Positions 22,519 through 31,677 are shown, counted from the stretch's first letter. The stretch is 37,281 nt of DNA from Candidatus Opimibacter skivensis (GCA_016721905.1 JADKHH010000013.1:1-37281), one strand, 5' to 3'. A program made the numbers and translations. The notes: generated from the sequence alone by a model not told the origin.

Positions 22519-22726
22519 TTATAGCTTCTTCACTTGTAAGACTACTTCCATTCCTACGATATCCGCCAGCTTTTGCAGGGTGACCAACGTAGGGTTGCCT
22601 TTTACCACTTTCAAATTGTTTTAGGGTACGAAGGTTTACTCCTGACATTTCTGCCAGGGATTCCTGAGTTAGTCGGAGGGAATCTCTCCTTGCTTTAAGA
22701 GCGGAAATAAGTTTGTCTTGGTGCAT
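22519..22726 (-). CDS. hipB: HipB-like XRE-family DNA-binding antitoxin (one frameshift)
   Basis: The repaired protein is 68 residues with a Cro/C1-type helix-turn-helix: LRLTQESLAEMSGVNLRTLK, then QFESGKGNPTLVTLQKLADI and VGMEVVLQVKKL before TAA at 22519-22521. One extra A in an AAAA run near 22599-22603 breaks the frame. Without repair the protein would read GKRQPYVGHP and run on to 86 residues into hipS. GNPTLxTLxKLA is the family standard, so the repair is well supported. The start codon lies inside operator 1, implying autorepression. HipB proteins dimerise and bind palindromes upstream of their own operon. Confidence 0.8.
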
Positions 22727-22736
22727 TTTAATACAC
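22721..22736. promoter_or_regulatory. HipB operator candidate O1
   Basis: GTGCATTTTAATACAC, an inverted repeat related to O2-O4 with one arm mismatch. It covers the hipB start codon at 22724-22726, so a bound repressor would also block ribosome or polymerase entry. Confidence 0.6.
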
Positions 22737-22781
22737 TTTTAGTTCAATAACGGTGCCAATATGGGTAAAAGTTGCATGATA

Positions 22782-22797
22782 GGGTATTAAAATACAC
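22782..22797. promoter_or_regulatory. HipB operator candidate O2
   Basis: GGGTATTAAAATACAC shares 15 of 16 bases with O3. It starts 61 bp from O1. The left arm has one mismatch to the perfect palindrome. Confidence 0.6.
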
Positions 22798-22841
22798 TTT
22801 TTTATTAAAAAGTTGATTTTCTAACTAAAAACCCCATTAAA

Positions 22842-22857
22842 GTGTATTAAAATACAC
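22842..22857. promoter_or_regulatory. HipB operator candidate O3
   Basis: GTGTATTAAAATACAC has perfect 7-base arms GTGTATT and AATACAC around two central bases. It starts 60 bp from O2. Confidence 0.65.
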
Positions 22858-22898
22858 TATTTGTAAAAATTATAGCTATTTAGTTAAGCGATTTATTA

Positions 22899-22922
22899 AA
22901 AAGTGTATTATAATACACTTTT
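22899..22922. promoter_or_regulatory. HipB operator candidate O4, perfect 24-bp palindrome
   Basis: The core GTGTATTATAATACAC (22903-22918) is flanked by AAAA and TTTT, making all 24 bases perfectly self-complementary. Its core starts 61 bp from the O3 core. It lies 42 bp downstream of the PIN-like gene stop and could also terminate or repress read-through from hsdM-hsdS-PIN. Confidence 0.65.
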
Positions 22923-22963
22923 AGAAATGATCCATGTATTCCGTAAGGAAAAGCGTGTAAGAT

Positions 22964-24436
22964 TTATTCTTCCTTTAAACTTTCCATGAAAGCCTCGGTC
23001 AACTTATTCATCTCGAGTCGAAAATGGGTTTTGTTTCCTTCTAAAGTTAGAATGCAAAAATAGTTATCCAAAACCCAGGCCCTTTCTAATTTGTCTGCAT
23101 CCTGGAAGTTTAAATAATCCTCGATTTTAGGTTCTCCTAGATTGTAGATGTCTGGCCCAAGCAAAGAATATAATTTATAAATAATTGACTTCCATTCAGT
23201 AAAAAACGAGAATCTTGAATATTGATGGATATCTGAATTCAATACAATTGTCCTTCTGTCATCTGTATAATCTAGGGTATACAAATAATTAAAATAGCCT
23301 AGAATTCTAGTCACAGGGTCATATAAGTATATTGTTGCCCCTTCAATGTTGTGATCTAAAATTTCTTTTCTTAAGCGATTTTCAATCGTATCATTAATAG
23401 AGAGGATAAATGAATCAACGGTATACTCAACATTGAGTTGGTTATTGATATCACGAAGGAACTCCTGTGGCTTCAAGGCAATACAATCAATTCCATATTT
23501 ACGATACATCACATTGGCCTTTTCAATAAGTTTGGATTCATTACTGATAAAGTAGTTGCAAGAACTTGCATAATAGACATGATGAACATCGTTAGTGTAA
23601 TTTGAATAAGTATTCTTCTCAGTCAATTTGTCCGGATGATATCCAGCCAAATCTAAGTTGCCAAATTCAATGGCGAATTGAATCATTGAACTTGAAAGGT
23701 ATTTATTGTCTTCTTTAGATTTAATAGTCCCTAAGGTATCGAAATCAAGTTCTGGGTTGAAAGCTTTTAGGAGTTTGTTAATTTCAGGAATAGGATCACG
23801 GTTATTTGAAATTACCTTTGGATCAATTTTAATCATGTCCCTGAATAGTTTGGATAAGCTCTTATAAACTTCAGGGTTAGATTTGATGTCTGAATAGAAA
23901 TCTGTCAAATCAAGCATTAGACATAACATATTGTTTTCTTGCCTGGTTAGCTTAAGAAAATTTCTAAAGAACTCATTTGATCCAGCTTGCTTATCTAGAT
24001 TTGAAAAATCTATGCCAGTGGGTGTCCTTCTCCATAATTCAATCATTGATTCACCCATTTCAGTAAAACCAATTTCTGACATAGATTCCAAAAGAGATTC
24101 CGGATCAAAAAGTGGTTCATTTTTTATCTCTTGAGCATTTTCAAAGATCAGATTAGAATCTGCTATTTTAGGATATAGCCTATCGGCCTCTATGTCATAT
24201 TCGATATAGTGCTTTTCAGTAATTGAATTAATCAAATCGAGATCCCGTAAAATTAACGGAAGATTTTTAGGGTCATCGGAGCCCTTTAGTAGATCCTGAA
24301 TATGAACACTTGTGAATGGTACTAACAAATTATTCTTATTCTTTTCTAGTAGTAACCTGAGTTCATTGGGAACTTGATTTTCGCTCTTATCCTTTAGGGA
24401 GGCAAATACGTTCCAATCTAAATATACTCGGTACAT
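22964..24436 (-). CDS. Large PIN-like protein inside the restriction operon
   Basis: An intact 490-residue protein. The start VYLDWNVFASLKD resembles the first strand and acid of PIN nucleases (Asp7). Asp48 (SVHIQDLL) could be the second acid. The far half-site TNDVHHVYYASSCNYFISNE followed by SKLIEKANVM (281-310) resembles the closing PIN segment D-x-x-H ... c-x-y-F-x-T/S-N-D/E-x-x-L, with Asp283 and Asn299/Glu300. About 230 mostly helical residues separate the halves, and a further 180-residue C-terminal domain follows (IEGATIYLYDPVTRILGYFN). PIN proteins are usually metal-dependent RNases. It begins 28 bp after the hsdS stop, so it is probably in the hsd transcript, and precedes the hipB operators. 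PIN assignment is by motif only. Possible roles: tRNA- or mRNA-cleaving effector, or DNA nuclease. Confidence 0.6.
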   Translation of the reverse strand: MYRVYLDWNVFASLKDKSENQVPNELRLLLEKNKNNLLVPFTSVHIQDLLKGSDDPKNLPLILRDLDLINSITEKHYIEYDIEADRLYPKIADSNLIFENAQEIKNEPLFDPESLLESMSEIGFTEMGESMIELWRRTPTGIDFSNLDKQAGSNEFFRNFLKLTRQENNMLCLMLDLTDFYSDIKSNPEVYKSLSKLFRDMIKIDPKVISNNRDPIPEINKLLKAFNPELDFDTLGTIKSKEDNKYLSSSMIQFAIEFGNLDLAGYHPDKLTEKNTYSNYTNDVHHVYYASSCNYFISNESKLIEKANVMYRKYGIDCIALKPQEFLRDINNQLNVEYTVDSFILSINDTIENRLRKEILDHNIEGATIYLYDPVTRILGYFNYLYTLDYTDDRRTIVLNSDIHQYSRFSFFTEWKSIIYKLYSLLGPDIYNLGEPKIEDYLNFQDADKLERAWVLDNYFCILTLEGNKTHFRLEMNKLTEAFMESLKEE

Positions 24437-24464
24437 AACATAACTTCTTTAGTATAAGTCTACT

Positions 24465-25669
24465 TTATACCTCTATTTCCCCACTCATAAGTCTTGGCAA
24501 AAGGATGTCACGAGCTTCTTTAAGGAGCCGGGTTTGATTAGTTATTTTACGCATTAAAACGTAGATAGGAATTATTGTCTCATCCCAAGCTTTAAGCACA
24601 ATATCAGGAGGCTGCGGCAGGAGCATACCATTAATAAATGCCTTGTTGGCATGAGGAATTGCTGCACCTGTATTATTGACTTTCATTTGTTCAAAATTAA
24701 AGTCAAAAAAGTTCTTTAATAATGATGGGGTTATATGATCATGGTTGATAACTATGCGTGCCATAGTAGACCCTACTACTCCACGATCAGCAAAAAATAC
24801 TTTAGAGCTTCGCGCCCCGTCCATCAGCATTAATAAGTCACCTTCTTCAGCAATTACATGGTTAAGGGGATCGGTGTAAGGATAGTTGCCGCTTTCAATT
24901 CCATCAAGAAGTAAAACTTTCTCGAATCCCGGTTTAGGCTCATTAAATGTTTGATTCACTTTTCTGCCCTTTTGAAATTGGATAAGGTTTCCAACAAGAA
25001 CTTCACTCCAGTCCTCCGGTAACCTCGTCTCCTTCTTTACTTTCAACTCTTCGCCCTTCACTCTAAATTTAACAAACCACTCCTCATAGGTCCGTTGAGC
25101 CAGCTCTTCCATCAACTTGATCCGTTTATGATTGTTTTCGATCAGGTCATCATAGGTGGAGAGGATGGAGGCGATTTTACGCTGGGTTGAGAGAGGTGGT
25201 AAGTTGATAGGCAATTTCTTAATAATCTCCCACTTAGGTTTTTCATGGTTGCACCTACAGAGTTCCCTATCAACCATTCAATTGTATCTGATTTTGATAG
25301 AAAATAATTTAAGTATTCAGAAGCCACATGGCTTGAGTCTATAGATATTTTTAAACAGCCAGTACCACAAATGAATCCAATTTGGTTTTTTCTAATATAA
25401 GCTCGTTTGGTAATTTCACCTCTTCTAGGAAAAACAATATCACCTTCCTTGACCTTATGTTTTGATAAACTATTTGCTTTTTCAATCGAAATTTTTGCAA
25501 TGTTGTCAATGTTTACTGTATTGCCTGAGATGTCTTTAGGCATTATCACAGGTATCCCAACATCCTTATAGTCATATTCATGCAATTGGGAGCCGAATGG
25601 TCCAGTTTGCACCTTGCCTCCATATTTTAAACAAATCTCCCCTAGGGTAATTTTATCCCACCCCTTCAT
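24465..25669 (-). CDS. hsdS: Type I restriction specificity subunit HsdS (one frameshift)
   Basis: HsdS sets the DNA target of the methylase and restriction complex. The repaired gene spans 25669-24465, about 400 residues. The first recognition domain begins WDKITLGEICLKYGGKVQTG and runs through RRGEITKRAYIRKNQIGFIC. The first conserved helix is PLPPLSTQRKIASILS with YDDLIENNHKRIKLMEELAQ. The second recognition domain begins PEDWSEVLVGNLIQFQKGRK, and the terminal helix ends RDILLPRLMSGEIEV. A break of one base in GGG near 25228-25230 separates KNLS from EIIKKLPINLPPL. The ATG overlaps the hsdM TGA by 4 bases (ATGA). The target sequence cannot be predicted from this. Confidence 0.85.
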
Positions 25670-27232
25670 ATTAACTCCCTTAAATTCATGCTTATAGTTT
25701 TGCTAAGATCAACTGCTTCTTTATTCAGGATGTCCAGCTCAGAATGTAGCTCAGATAACCTTTCTTTATAATCAACTCCATCATCGTCCACAAATGTCAC
25801 ACCTACATATCGCCCTGGAGTCAGGCTCCAATCATTCTCTTTGATCTCAGTAATCGAAACAATTTTACAAAGCCCCTCAATATCCTGATAGACTCCTTCT
25901 GGAAAATGTTCTTTAAACCACTTATTAGTTTTGTTCACTTTGGGCTTTTCTTCACGGTACATTTTCATGATGGCTGTTAGACCTTCTAGTTGTTCTTCGC
26001 TGAAGTCATTGATTGTTGTGGTCACTTTCCGGTACACGTTGCGTGCATCGATCATTAGGATCTTTTCCTTGTTGGATTTCTTTTTACCCTTATCATAAAA
26101 CCACAAATGGCATGGTAGGGACCGGGTATAGAAAAAATTGTTGCTCACACTCACAATACAATCCACTACGCCGCTTTCGATCAGTTGCTGTCGGATGAGT
26201 TTTTCACTATGCCCGGCATCTGTTGCTGAGCTGGCCATGACAAAGCCGGCCCTTCCGGTTTTGTTGAGATAGCTGTAGAAATACTGCATCCACATGTAGT
26301 TTGCATTATCGGCCTTGGGCAGACCGAAAGGGAGACGAGGGTCTGTCTTAACAAAGTCCTTGCCCTTGTCCACCTTATTTACATTGAAAGGTGGATTTGC
26401 CATTACAAAGTCGCACTTGCCGACCAGGTGATGTGGATCACTGTAAAAGCTGTTGGCTTCGATGATCTTCCCTTCTATTCCATGGATGGCCAGGTTGATT
26501 TTGGCGAGTTTGGTATTATTGGTCCTTTTGCTCTGTGCCATAGCATTTGATAGCTTCATTGACTTGCTTGTTGGTATGGCTCCGCACAAAGTATCCCGTC
26601 TGAACAAACATACCCCTGAGCCACAGGCCGGGTCGTGGATAATACCATGATCGGGTTCGATAAAATTAACAATCAATTGTACCAGACTTGGGGGAGTAAA
26701 AAATTCACCACCTTCCTGTGCGCCAGCGCCCTGCATGGAAAATTTCATCAGGAAGTATTCATAGATCCGCCCGAAGACATCACCGGTAGCTTTCTTGACT
26801 GCGTCTTTGTTGAAGACCCTTATAAGATCACGCAGTAGGTCGCTTTCAAATTCCTGGTAGTTTTTGGGGAGGTTGCCTTGCAGATCGGGATATTCGGCCT
26901 CGATCATCTTCATGGCGTTGTTGATGGCGGTAGCTATATCTATTCGTTCAGGTAAGCTTGCGAGATATTCATATTTCGCTTTTTCAGGCAGCATGATAGC
27001 ACCAGCGGCAAGAAAGTCCTCCTTTGTGGCATCGCGTTTCCCTCGTGGCCCTTTCGGAATTCTTGATTCCACCAGTGGTTTAGCCTCTTCGTATTTGTTC
27101 TGAGCAAAGGAGTAGTACTAAGCCCAATACAGGATCCTTATACTCAGCAGCTGTAAGCTTGCTATTAGCCCGGAGTGCATCAGCTGCATCCCATAGTTCT
27201 TTTTCGAGTTGGCGGATTTGGTCCTGGGTCAT
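25666..27232 (-). CDS. hsdM: Type I DNA methyltransferase HsdM (three frame breaks)
   Basis: HsdM is the adenine methyltransferase and core of the type I complex. The true start is most likely the ATG at 27232: MTQDQIRQLEKELWDAADAL, then RANSKLTAAEYKDPVLGL. The frame moves near 27117 and continues YSFAQNKYEEAKPLVESRIP. An open frame from 27072 is therefore a truncated reading. Motif I DPACGSG is followed by wrong-frame residues from 26613 to about 26527 (VCLFRRDTLCG...). Adding one G to GGGG restores GSGGMFVQTGYFVRSHTNKQ, and a second slip near 26527 returns to frame at RTNNTKLAKINLAIHGI. The catalytic NPPF motif is in VMANPPFNVN. The repaired protein is about 520 aa. A methylase without its SAM loop would be inactive, so an uncorrected indel pair is the simpler reading. 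Confidence 0.85.
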
Positions 27233-27324
27233 TATTAAATAGTTTAAAGAGGGAACGGATTCTTGAAAGTTATAAATAGAGATTGATTATGATATAATGT
27301 ATTTAAGTAATATAAATTATATTT

Positions 27325-27843
27325 TCAATTAGCATCATTAATTTTAACAATAATTTCATTGAATAATTTGCTATTAGTTTGCTGAAATGTCACAAGTTGA
27401 GTTTTAAATTCGGGTGAAAGAGTTAGCACAATTTTGTCTTTAAATTGGTTATTAAATTCAGGATTTTCAGTAATTAATTCTCTTAGATCATTTTGGTACG
27501 GATTTAATAAGGTAGGTTCAATTTTATATTTAGTATTTAAATACATCATTGTGTCACTAACTTTAATATTCATTAACTTAAACCATGGAATTATAGTTTT
27601 TGGATTTACAGAGTCTGCATATAAATTCTTCAAGTACTGTTTATACTCATTTCTGATCTCTCTAATTTCAGTTATAAAATGATCCTTAAGTACCCGTTTA
27701 TTAGTAATCTTGTTTTGTAATCTACTAATAATCCATAGTGCAAGTATTGAATTAATAATGATTGCAACAATATCAACCCAATCGGATGAGTCAAGGGATT
27801 GACATAAATCAATGGTTATCCTAATTGCTCCCATATTTCGCAT
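27325..27843 (-). CDS. Small membrane-anchored protein of unknown function
   Basis: A 172-residue ORF with one clear membrane segment near the N-terminus (VDIVAIIINSILALWIISRL, about residues 23-42). A charged helical domain follows (KDHFITEIREIRNEYKQYLK) and a C-terminal region ends LFNEIIVKINDAN. I do not recognise a family. The start could be the ATG at 27843 or, three codons on, at 27834. Either way it overlaps the end of the DUF4325 gene in another frame, so the two are probably coupled. It is the last gene before hsdM (92-bp gap). Composition is AT-rich like its neighbours. It may be the membrane partner of the STAS/ATPase pair; that is inference from order. Confidence 0.65.
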   Translation of the reverse strand: MRNMGAIRITIDLCQSLDSSDWVDIVAIIINSILALWIISRLQNKITNKRVLKDHFITEIREIRNEYKQYLKNLYADSVNPKTIIPWFKLMNIKVSDTMMYLNTKYKIEPTLLNPYQNDLRELITENPEFNNQFKDKIVLTLSPEFKTQLVTFQQTNSKLFNEIIVKINDAN

Positions 27844-28241
27844 ACAATTTTATTGTTTTGTAATCGATACCAAGGCAAGTGGTCAATTGTTATTTTCGGC
27901 CTTTCTCCTTTTTTTCTTCGAGATTCCCATTCAGGATAAGTTTTGGATTCAATCATCTCTTTCCAATATGGCTCTTGCTCTGAAATAATTTCTACTGTCT
28001 TTTTAACATTTTCTAAAGTAAAATCGAAAATTAAATTGCCAAATGCTTCATCCAAGAATGATGAAGCATATCCAGCTGTATTGTCAAGGTTAATTGTCAA
28101 TTTAGTTTATTATCATAAGCTTCTTTTGAAGGCCTTATTAAGTACATTGTGATAAAATTCCTCCCCAGAGTTTTCACTTATAGCACAATGCCTTAGTCCA
28201 GGGAACTCCGAAAAATCGCTGAATACACTTATCGTTATCAT
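27816..28241 (-). CDS. DUF4325 STAS-like protein (two frame slips near the middle)
   Basis: The repaired protein is about 141 residues, from the ATG at 28241 (MITISVFSDFSEFPGLRHCA, then EEFYHNVLNKAFKEAYDNKL) into LTINLDNTAGYASSFLDEAF and GNLIFDF. The signature D-x-T-x-G-Y-x-x-S-F-L-D-E-A-F-G is typical of the STAS-like DUF4325 family. Slips lie at the AAAA run 28124-28127 (one base extra) and near 28101-28103 (one base short). Without repair only the last 94 residues would be annotated. The start is 1 nt after the stop of the GHKL ATPase gene. DUF4325 proteins often sit next to histidine-kinase-like ATPases, as in anti-sigma/anti-anti-sigma pairs. Confidence 0.7.
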
Positions 28242-28242
28242 A

Positions 28243-29290
28243 CTATACAGCATTTAAATTATGAATACAATCTTTTGTCATTTCCCATTGATAAAAAGTT
28301 CCTTTGAATCTTGGGCTTCCCTTTTGAAAGGTTTTTGTTCGTTCGTTATTCTCAAAATCTAATATGACATTATTGGATAGTACTTTGAGAGACTTTATAG
28401 AGCCATCTTGAAATCGTGTTTTAACTGCAGGTAAGCCCTTGTTACGATTCTCCTCTTGAGTGCTGGATCCATATTTTTGATCAAATGCACCAGCTAGGAT
28501 TGCTGAATCTGACTTGCCCATAAAGGCATCTTTGAGAATTAGTCCAAACTTTCTATGCAATGTAGATAAAATGCCTTTACCAACATCCGTAACCGTAAAT
28601 GTTACTTTTTCAGAGTCATATTGAACGCCTAATAGCCATTGTCTATTCTGGGTGCCACTCCACTCTATTGAGTTGCCACATATTTCTAATATGATTGTTT
28701 TTATTGGTAAGCAATATTTATGAACACCAGTTAAGTGATTCATGACATTTTTTATTAGCTCACTAATTTTCTTGTTTTCCTTTGCTGTCAATACCCCTAT
28801 TCCTTTTTCAAAGAATATGAGATCAGAGACTGCGGATTTAGGGAATTTCCTATTGTTTTTACCCACAATATGAGCAAGAAATCCTGACTCAATAAGTAAT
28901 TTAAGACATCTTGGATTTTTAGGAAATGTACCTCGAACATTTATTTTTTTTTAATTTTAAGTCATCTGAAATTGATGTTAATATACTAATTGTGGCATAA
29001 TCAATTTCTGTGATGAATTCCATTGAGAATTCTATGAAGGATTTTCTGGCAATCTTATTTATATTCTCTAAATCTCTCATTTGTCTAAAACAAAGTAAGC
29101 ATTCATCCGGGTTGTCGATAGTTCTAAAATCTGACGGGGCATACACAGTTATTATGAAGTTTCTGGGGCGTTTAAATTTATTTTTGAATTTGGAGGATGA
29201 ATATTTTTTATTTCTTTTACTTTTGTATGAATTTGCAATCTTTTTAGTGTTTCGAAATTTATATTCTTGAGTAGTATATAATTGCTTCAT
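28243..29290 (-). CDS. STAS-like + GHKL (HATPase) fusion protein (one frameshift)
   Basis: The repaired protein is about 348 residues. After a basic, Lys-rich start (NSYKSKRNKKYSSSKFKNKF) comes a STAS-like fold: KSFIEFSMEFITEIDYATIS, then ILTSISDDLK. The frame slips in a run of A bases at 28942-28950. It continues NVRGTFPKNPRCLKLLIESG, then FLAHIVGKNNRKFP. The second half is a histidine-kinase-type ATPase: N-box ILEICGNSIEW (Glu and Asn), G1 box VTDVGKGIL and a NKGLPAVK lid/G2 region. No phosphoacceptor His is seen, so it resembles anti-sigma kinases or GHKL sensors rather than a two-component kinase. It heads the three-gene cassette upstream of hsdM. Possible role: sensing or switching in a defence or stress circuit. 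Confidence 0.7.
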
Positions 29291-29513
29291 AACTCGAGTA
29301 GATTTTAAATCATAAATATAATTTTGATAGCATTAGTAGTTATTTTGAAAGAACGATTAAAAAAAGGTCGTTCAAATTGGCAAAATTCGTCAAGTAGCAA
29401 TATTGCATTGGCGTAATGAATCCTCTACGAGGATGTTGTCTTATGGCCCTTGATAACAGATTTCAGTGTCCAATTTTTATTGCCCGATTAAAATCTCGAA
29501 ATAATTACAGAAT

Positions 29514-31441
29514 TTAGTTTGCATTAATTTCCTCCAATAATTGATTTGCAAAATTATCAACAGAAACCGCCCCTTATCCCCTTCACTCTGCTTACGCAAC
29601 GCCACAACGCCTGCTTCCATTTCTTTATCACCTGCGATCAACATATACGGCACTTTCTTCAATTCCGTATCCCGAATCTTACGACCGATAGTTTCATTAC
29701 GATCATCGATATAGCCAGACAAGCCTGCGGCTTCTAGCTGAGCCAATACTTTTTTACAATATTCAATATGCCCTTCACCTATCGGTAATACAGCAAACTG
29801 ATCCGGCGCTAACCACAACGGAAGCTTACCGGTGGTATTCTCAATCAGGATACTGATGAAGCGCTCCATACTGCCGAAAGGTGCGCGGTGAATCATTACC
29901 GGACGATGCGCCTGGTTGTCGGCACCGATATATTCCAACTGGAATCTTTCCGGAAGATTGTAGTCTACTTGTATTGTACCAAGCTGCCATGTCCGACCGA
30001 TCGCATCTTTGATCATAAAGTCAAGCTTAGGACCATAGAATGCCGCTTCTCCGGGAACTTGTACAGCCTCGAGTCCGGCTTTGGCGACGGCATCAATGAT
30101 GTCTTGCTCTGCTCGCGCGAAGGTCGCAGGATCCCCAAGATATTTTTCCGGTTTGCTTAAATCCCGTAGAGATATTTGTGCAGTAAATTTTTCAAAACCG
30201 GCTTTGGCGAGTACTAGTTTTGTAAGCTCCAGTACATTCAAAAATTCTTCCTGCACCTGGTCCGGTGTGCAAAAGATGTGCGCATCATCTTGCGTAAATC
30301 CCCGCACGCGCGATAATCCATGCAACTCACCACTCTGTTCATAGCGATACACAGTACCAAACTCTGCTATACGGATTGGAAGTTCTTTATAAGAGTGTGG
30401 CTTGTGCCCAAATATCTCACAGTGATGAGGGCAGTTCATTGGTTTCAACAAAAATTCCTCACCTTCTTTTGGCGTATGTATCGGTTGAAAACTGTCAGCC
30501 CCATATTTTTCATAGTGGCCAGAAGTGACATACAATTCCTTCTTGCCGATATGAGGTGTCATTACTTCCTGATAGCCACGTTTCGCTTGTTCCTTGCGTA
30601 GAAAATTTTGTAGCCTGTTACGTACGATCGTTCCTTTTGGCAACCATAGGGGTAATCCCGCACCCACTCGTTCGGAGAATGTAAATAATTCAAGTTCGGC
30701 CCCCAGTTTTCGATGGTCACGTTTCTTTGCTTCTTCGAGCATGACCAGGTATTCGGTCAGTTCTTTTTGCTGAGGGAAAGTGATGCCATAGATCCGGGTA
30801 AGCATTTTTCTTTTTTCATCACCTCTCCAATACGCACCCGCGATATTTGTGAGCTTGACGGCTTTTATTTTATCAGTATTGGGGATATGCGGGCCACGGC
30901 ATAAGTCCACAAAATTGCCTTGCTGGTAGAAAGTGATTTCACCGTCTGCCAGGTCCTGGAGTAATTCGATTTTATATTCATCACCTTTTGAAGTGAAGTA
31001 TGCGATCGCGTCAGCCTTGGATACATTTTTACGGACGTACTCATTCTTCAGCCTGGCTAGTTCCAGCATCTTGGCTTCAATCGCGGGCAGTTCTTCAGGA
31101 GTGAGCGCCCGGTCGCCCAGATCGATGTCATAATAGTATCCGTTGTCAATCGGAGGTCCGATACCAAATTTCACACCCGGATAGATGGACTCCAATGCTT
31201 CCGCCATCAGGTGGGCGGAGCTGTGCCAAAAGGCAGATTTTCCACCCTCATCATTCCACGTCAGCAACTGGAGCGTCGAATCACTATTGATCGGGCGATT
31301 AGCATCCCAGATTTCTCCATTGACCTTGGCGGCCAATACGTTACGTGCCAACCCCTCGCTGATGGATTTGGCGATGTCCATGGAAGAGGTTCCTTCGGCG
31401 TATTCCCTGACTGAACCGTCCGGTAGTGTTATGTGTATCAT
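29514..31441 (-). CDS. thrS: Threonyl-tRNA synthetase (one frameshift near the C-terminus)
   Basis: Charges tRNA-Thr in the cytoplasm; essential. The correct start is the ATG at 31441 (MIHITLPDGSVREYAEG, a TGS domain). An upstream in-frame extension to 31660 is Ser/His/Leu-rich translation of the 8-bp repeat and should be dropped. The editing domain shows HSSAH. The catalytic core shows MNCPHH, then RIAEFGTVYRYEQSGELHG, RVRGFTQDDAHIF and MIHRAPFGSMERF. The anticodon-binding domain begins APDQFAVLPIGEGH. One G/C base is missing at 29570-29573: reading GDKG into the next frame gives AVSVDNFANQLLEEINAN and a TAA at 29514-29516, the expected ending. The unrepaired frame runs to 29477 with a nonsense tail. 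Repaired length about 642 aa. Confidence 0.95.
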
Positions 31442-31461
31442 CCTGCAAAGGTAAGACAAAC

Positions 31462-31557
31462 GTGAGAACGTGAGAGCGTGAGAGAGTGAGAGAGTGAGAG
31501 AGTGAGAACGTGAGAGAGTGAGAACGTGAGAGAGTGAGAGAGTGAGAGCGTGAGGAC
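31462..31557. repeat. Twelve 8-bp repeats GTGAGARM upstream of thrS
   Basis: Twelve consecutive units such as GTGAGAGA, GTGAGAAC and GTGAGAGC fill 96 bp in the thrS leader, beginning 21 bp before its start codon. Because 8 is not a multiple of 3, the minus strand reads as Ser/His/Leu-rich peptide in all frames. This produces false ORFs and a false thrS extension. Copy number may vary between strains. No coding role is supported. Confidence 0.85.
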
Positions 31558-31677
31558 CCCTTCGCTGGTGGTGGGGACACCAGGCCAGCGGCAAGTGTAA
31601 GAGACGTGAGTCGTGAGTCGTGAGAGGAACGACCATCCTGCCGCAAGGCAGTAATAACATAAGGTAAAAATCCTCTG

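Noticed and set aside
22466..22726. HipB as an 86-residue protein overlapping hipS
   Set aside because: The last 40 residues are out of frame; the corrected reading gives a normal 68-residue HTH protein ending before hipS.
27072..27072. HsdM start at the first Met of the long open frame
   Set aside because: The conserved N-terminal HsdM sequence continues upstream in the next frame to an ATG at 27232.
29291..29513. Attachment site or small RNA between thrS and the island
   Set aside because: No repeat shared with the other island edge and no convincing hairpin or tRNA-like fold was visible.
31442..31660. N-terminal extension of thrS and overlapping Ser/Leu-rich ORFs
   Set aside because: They are translations of an 8-bp tandem repeat; thrS homology begins at 31441.
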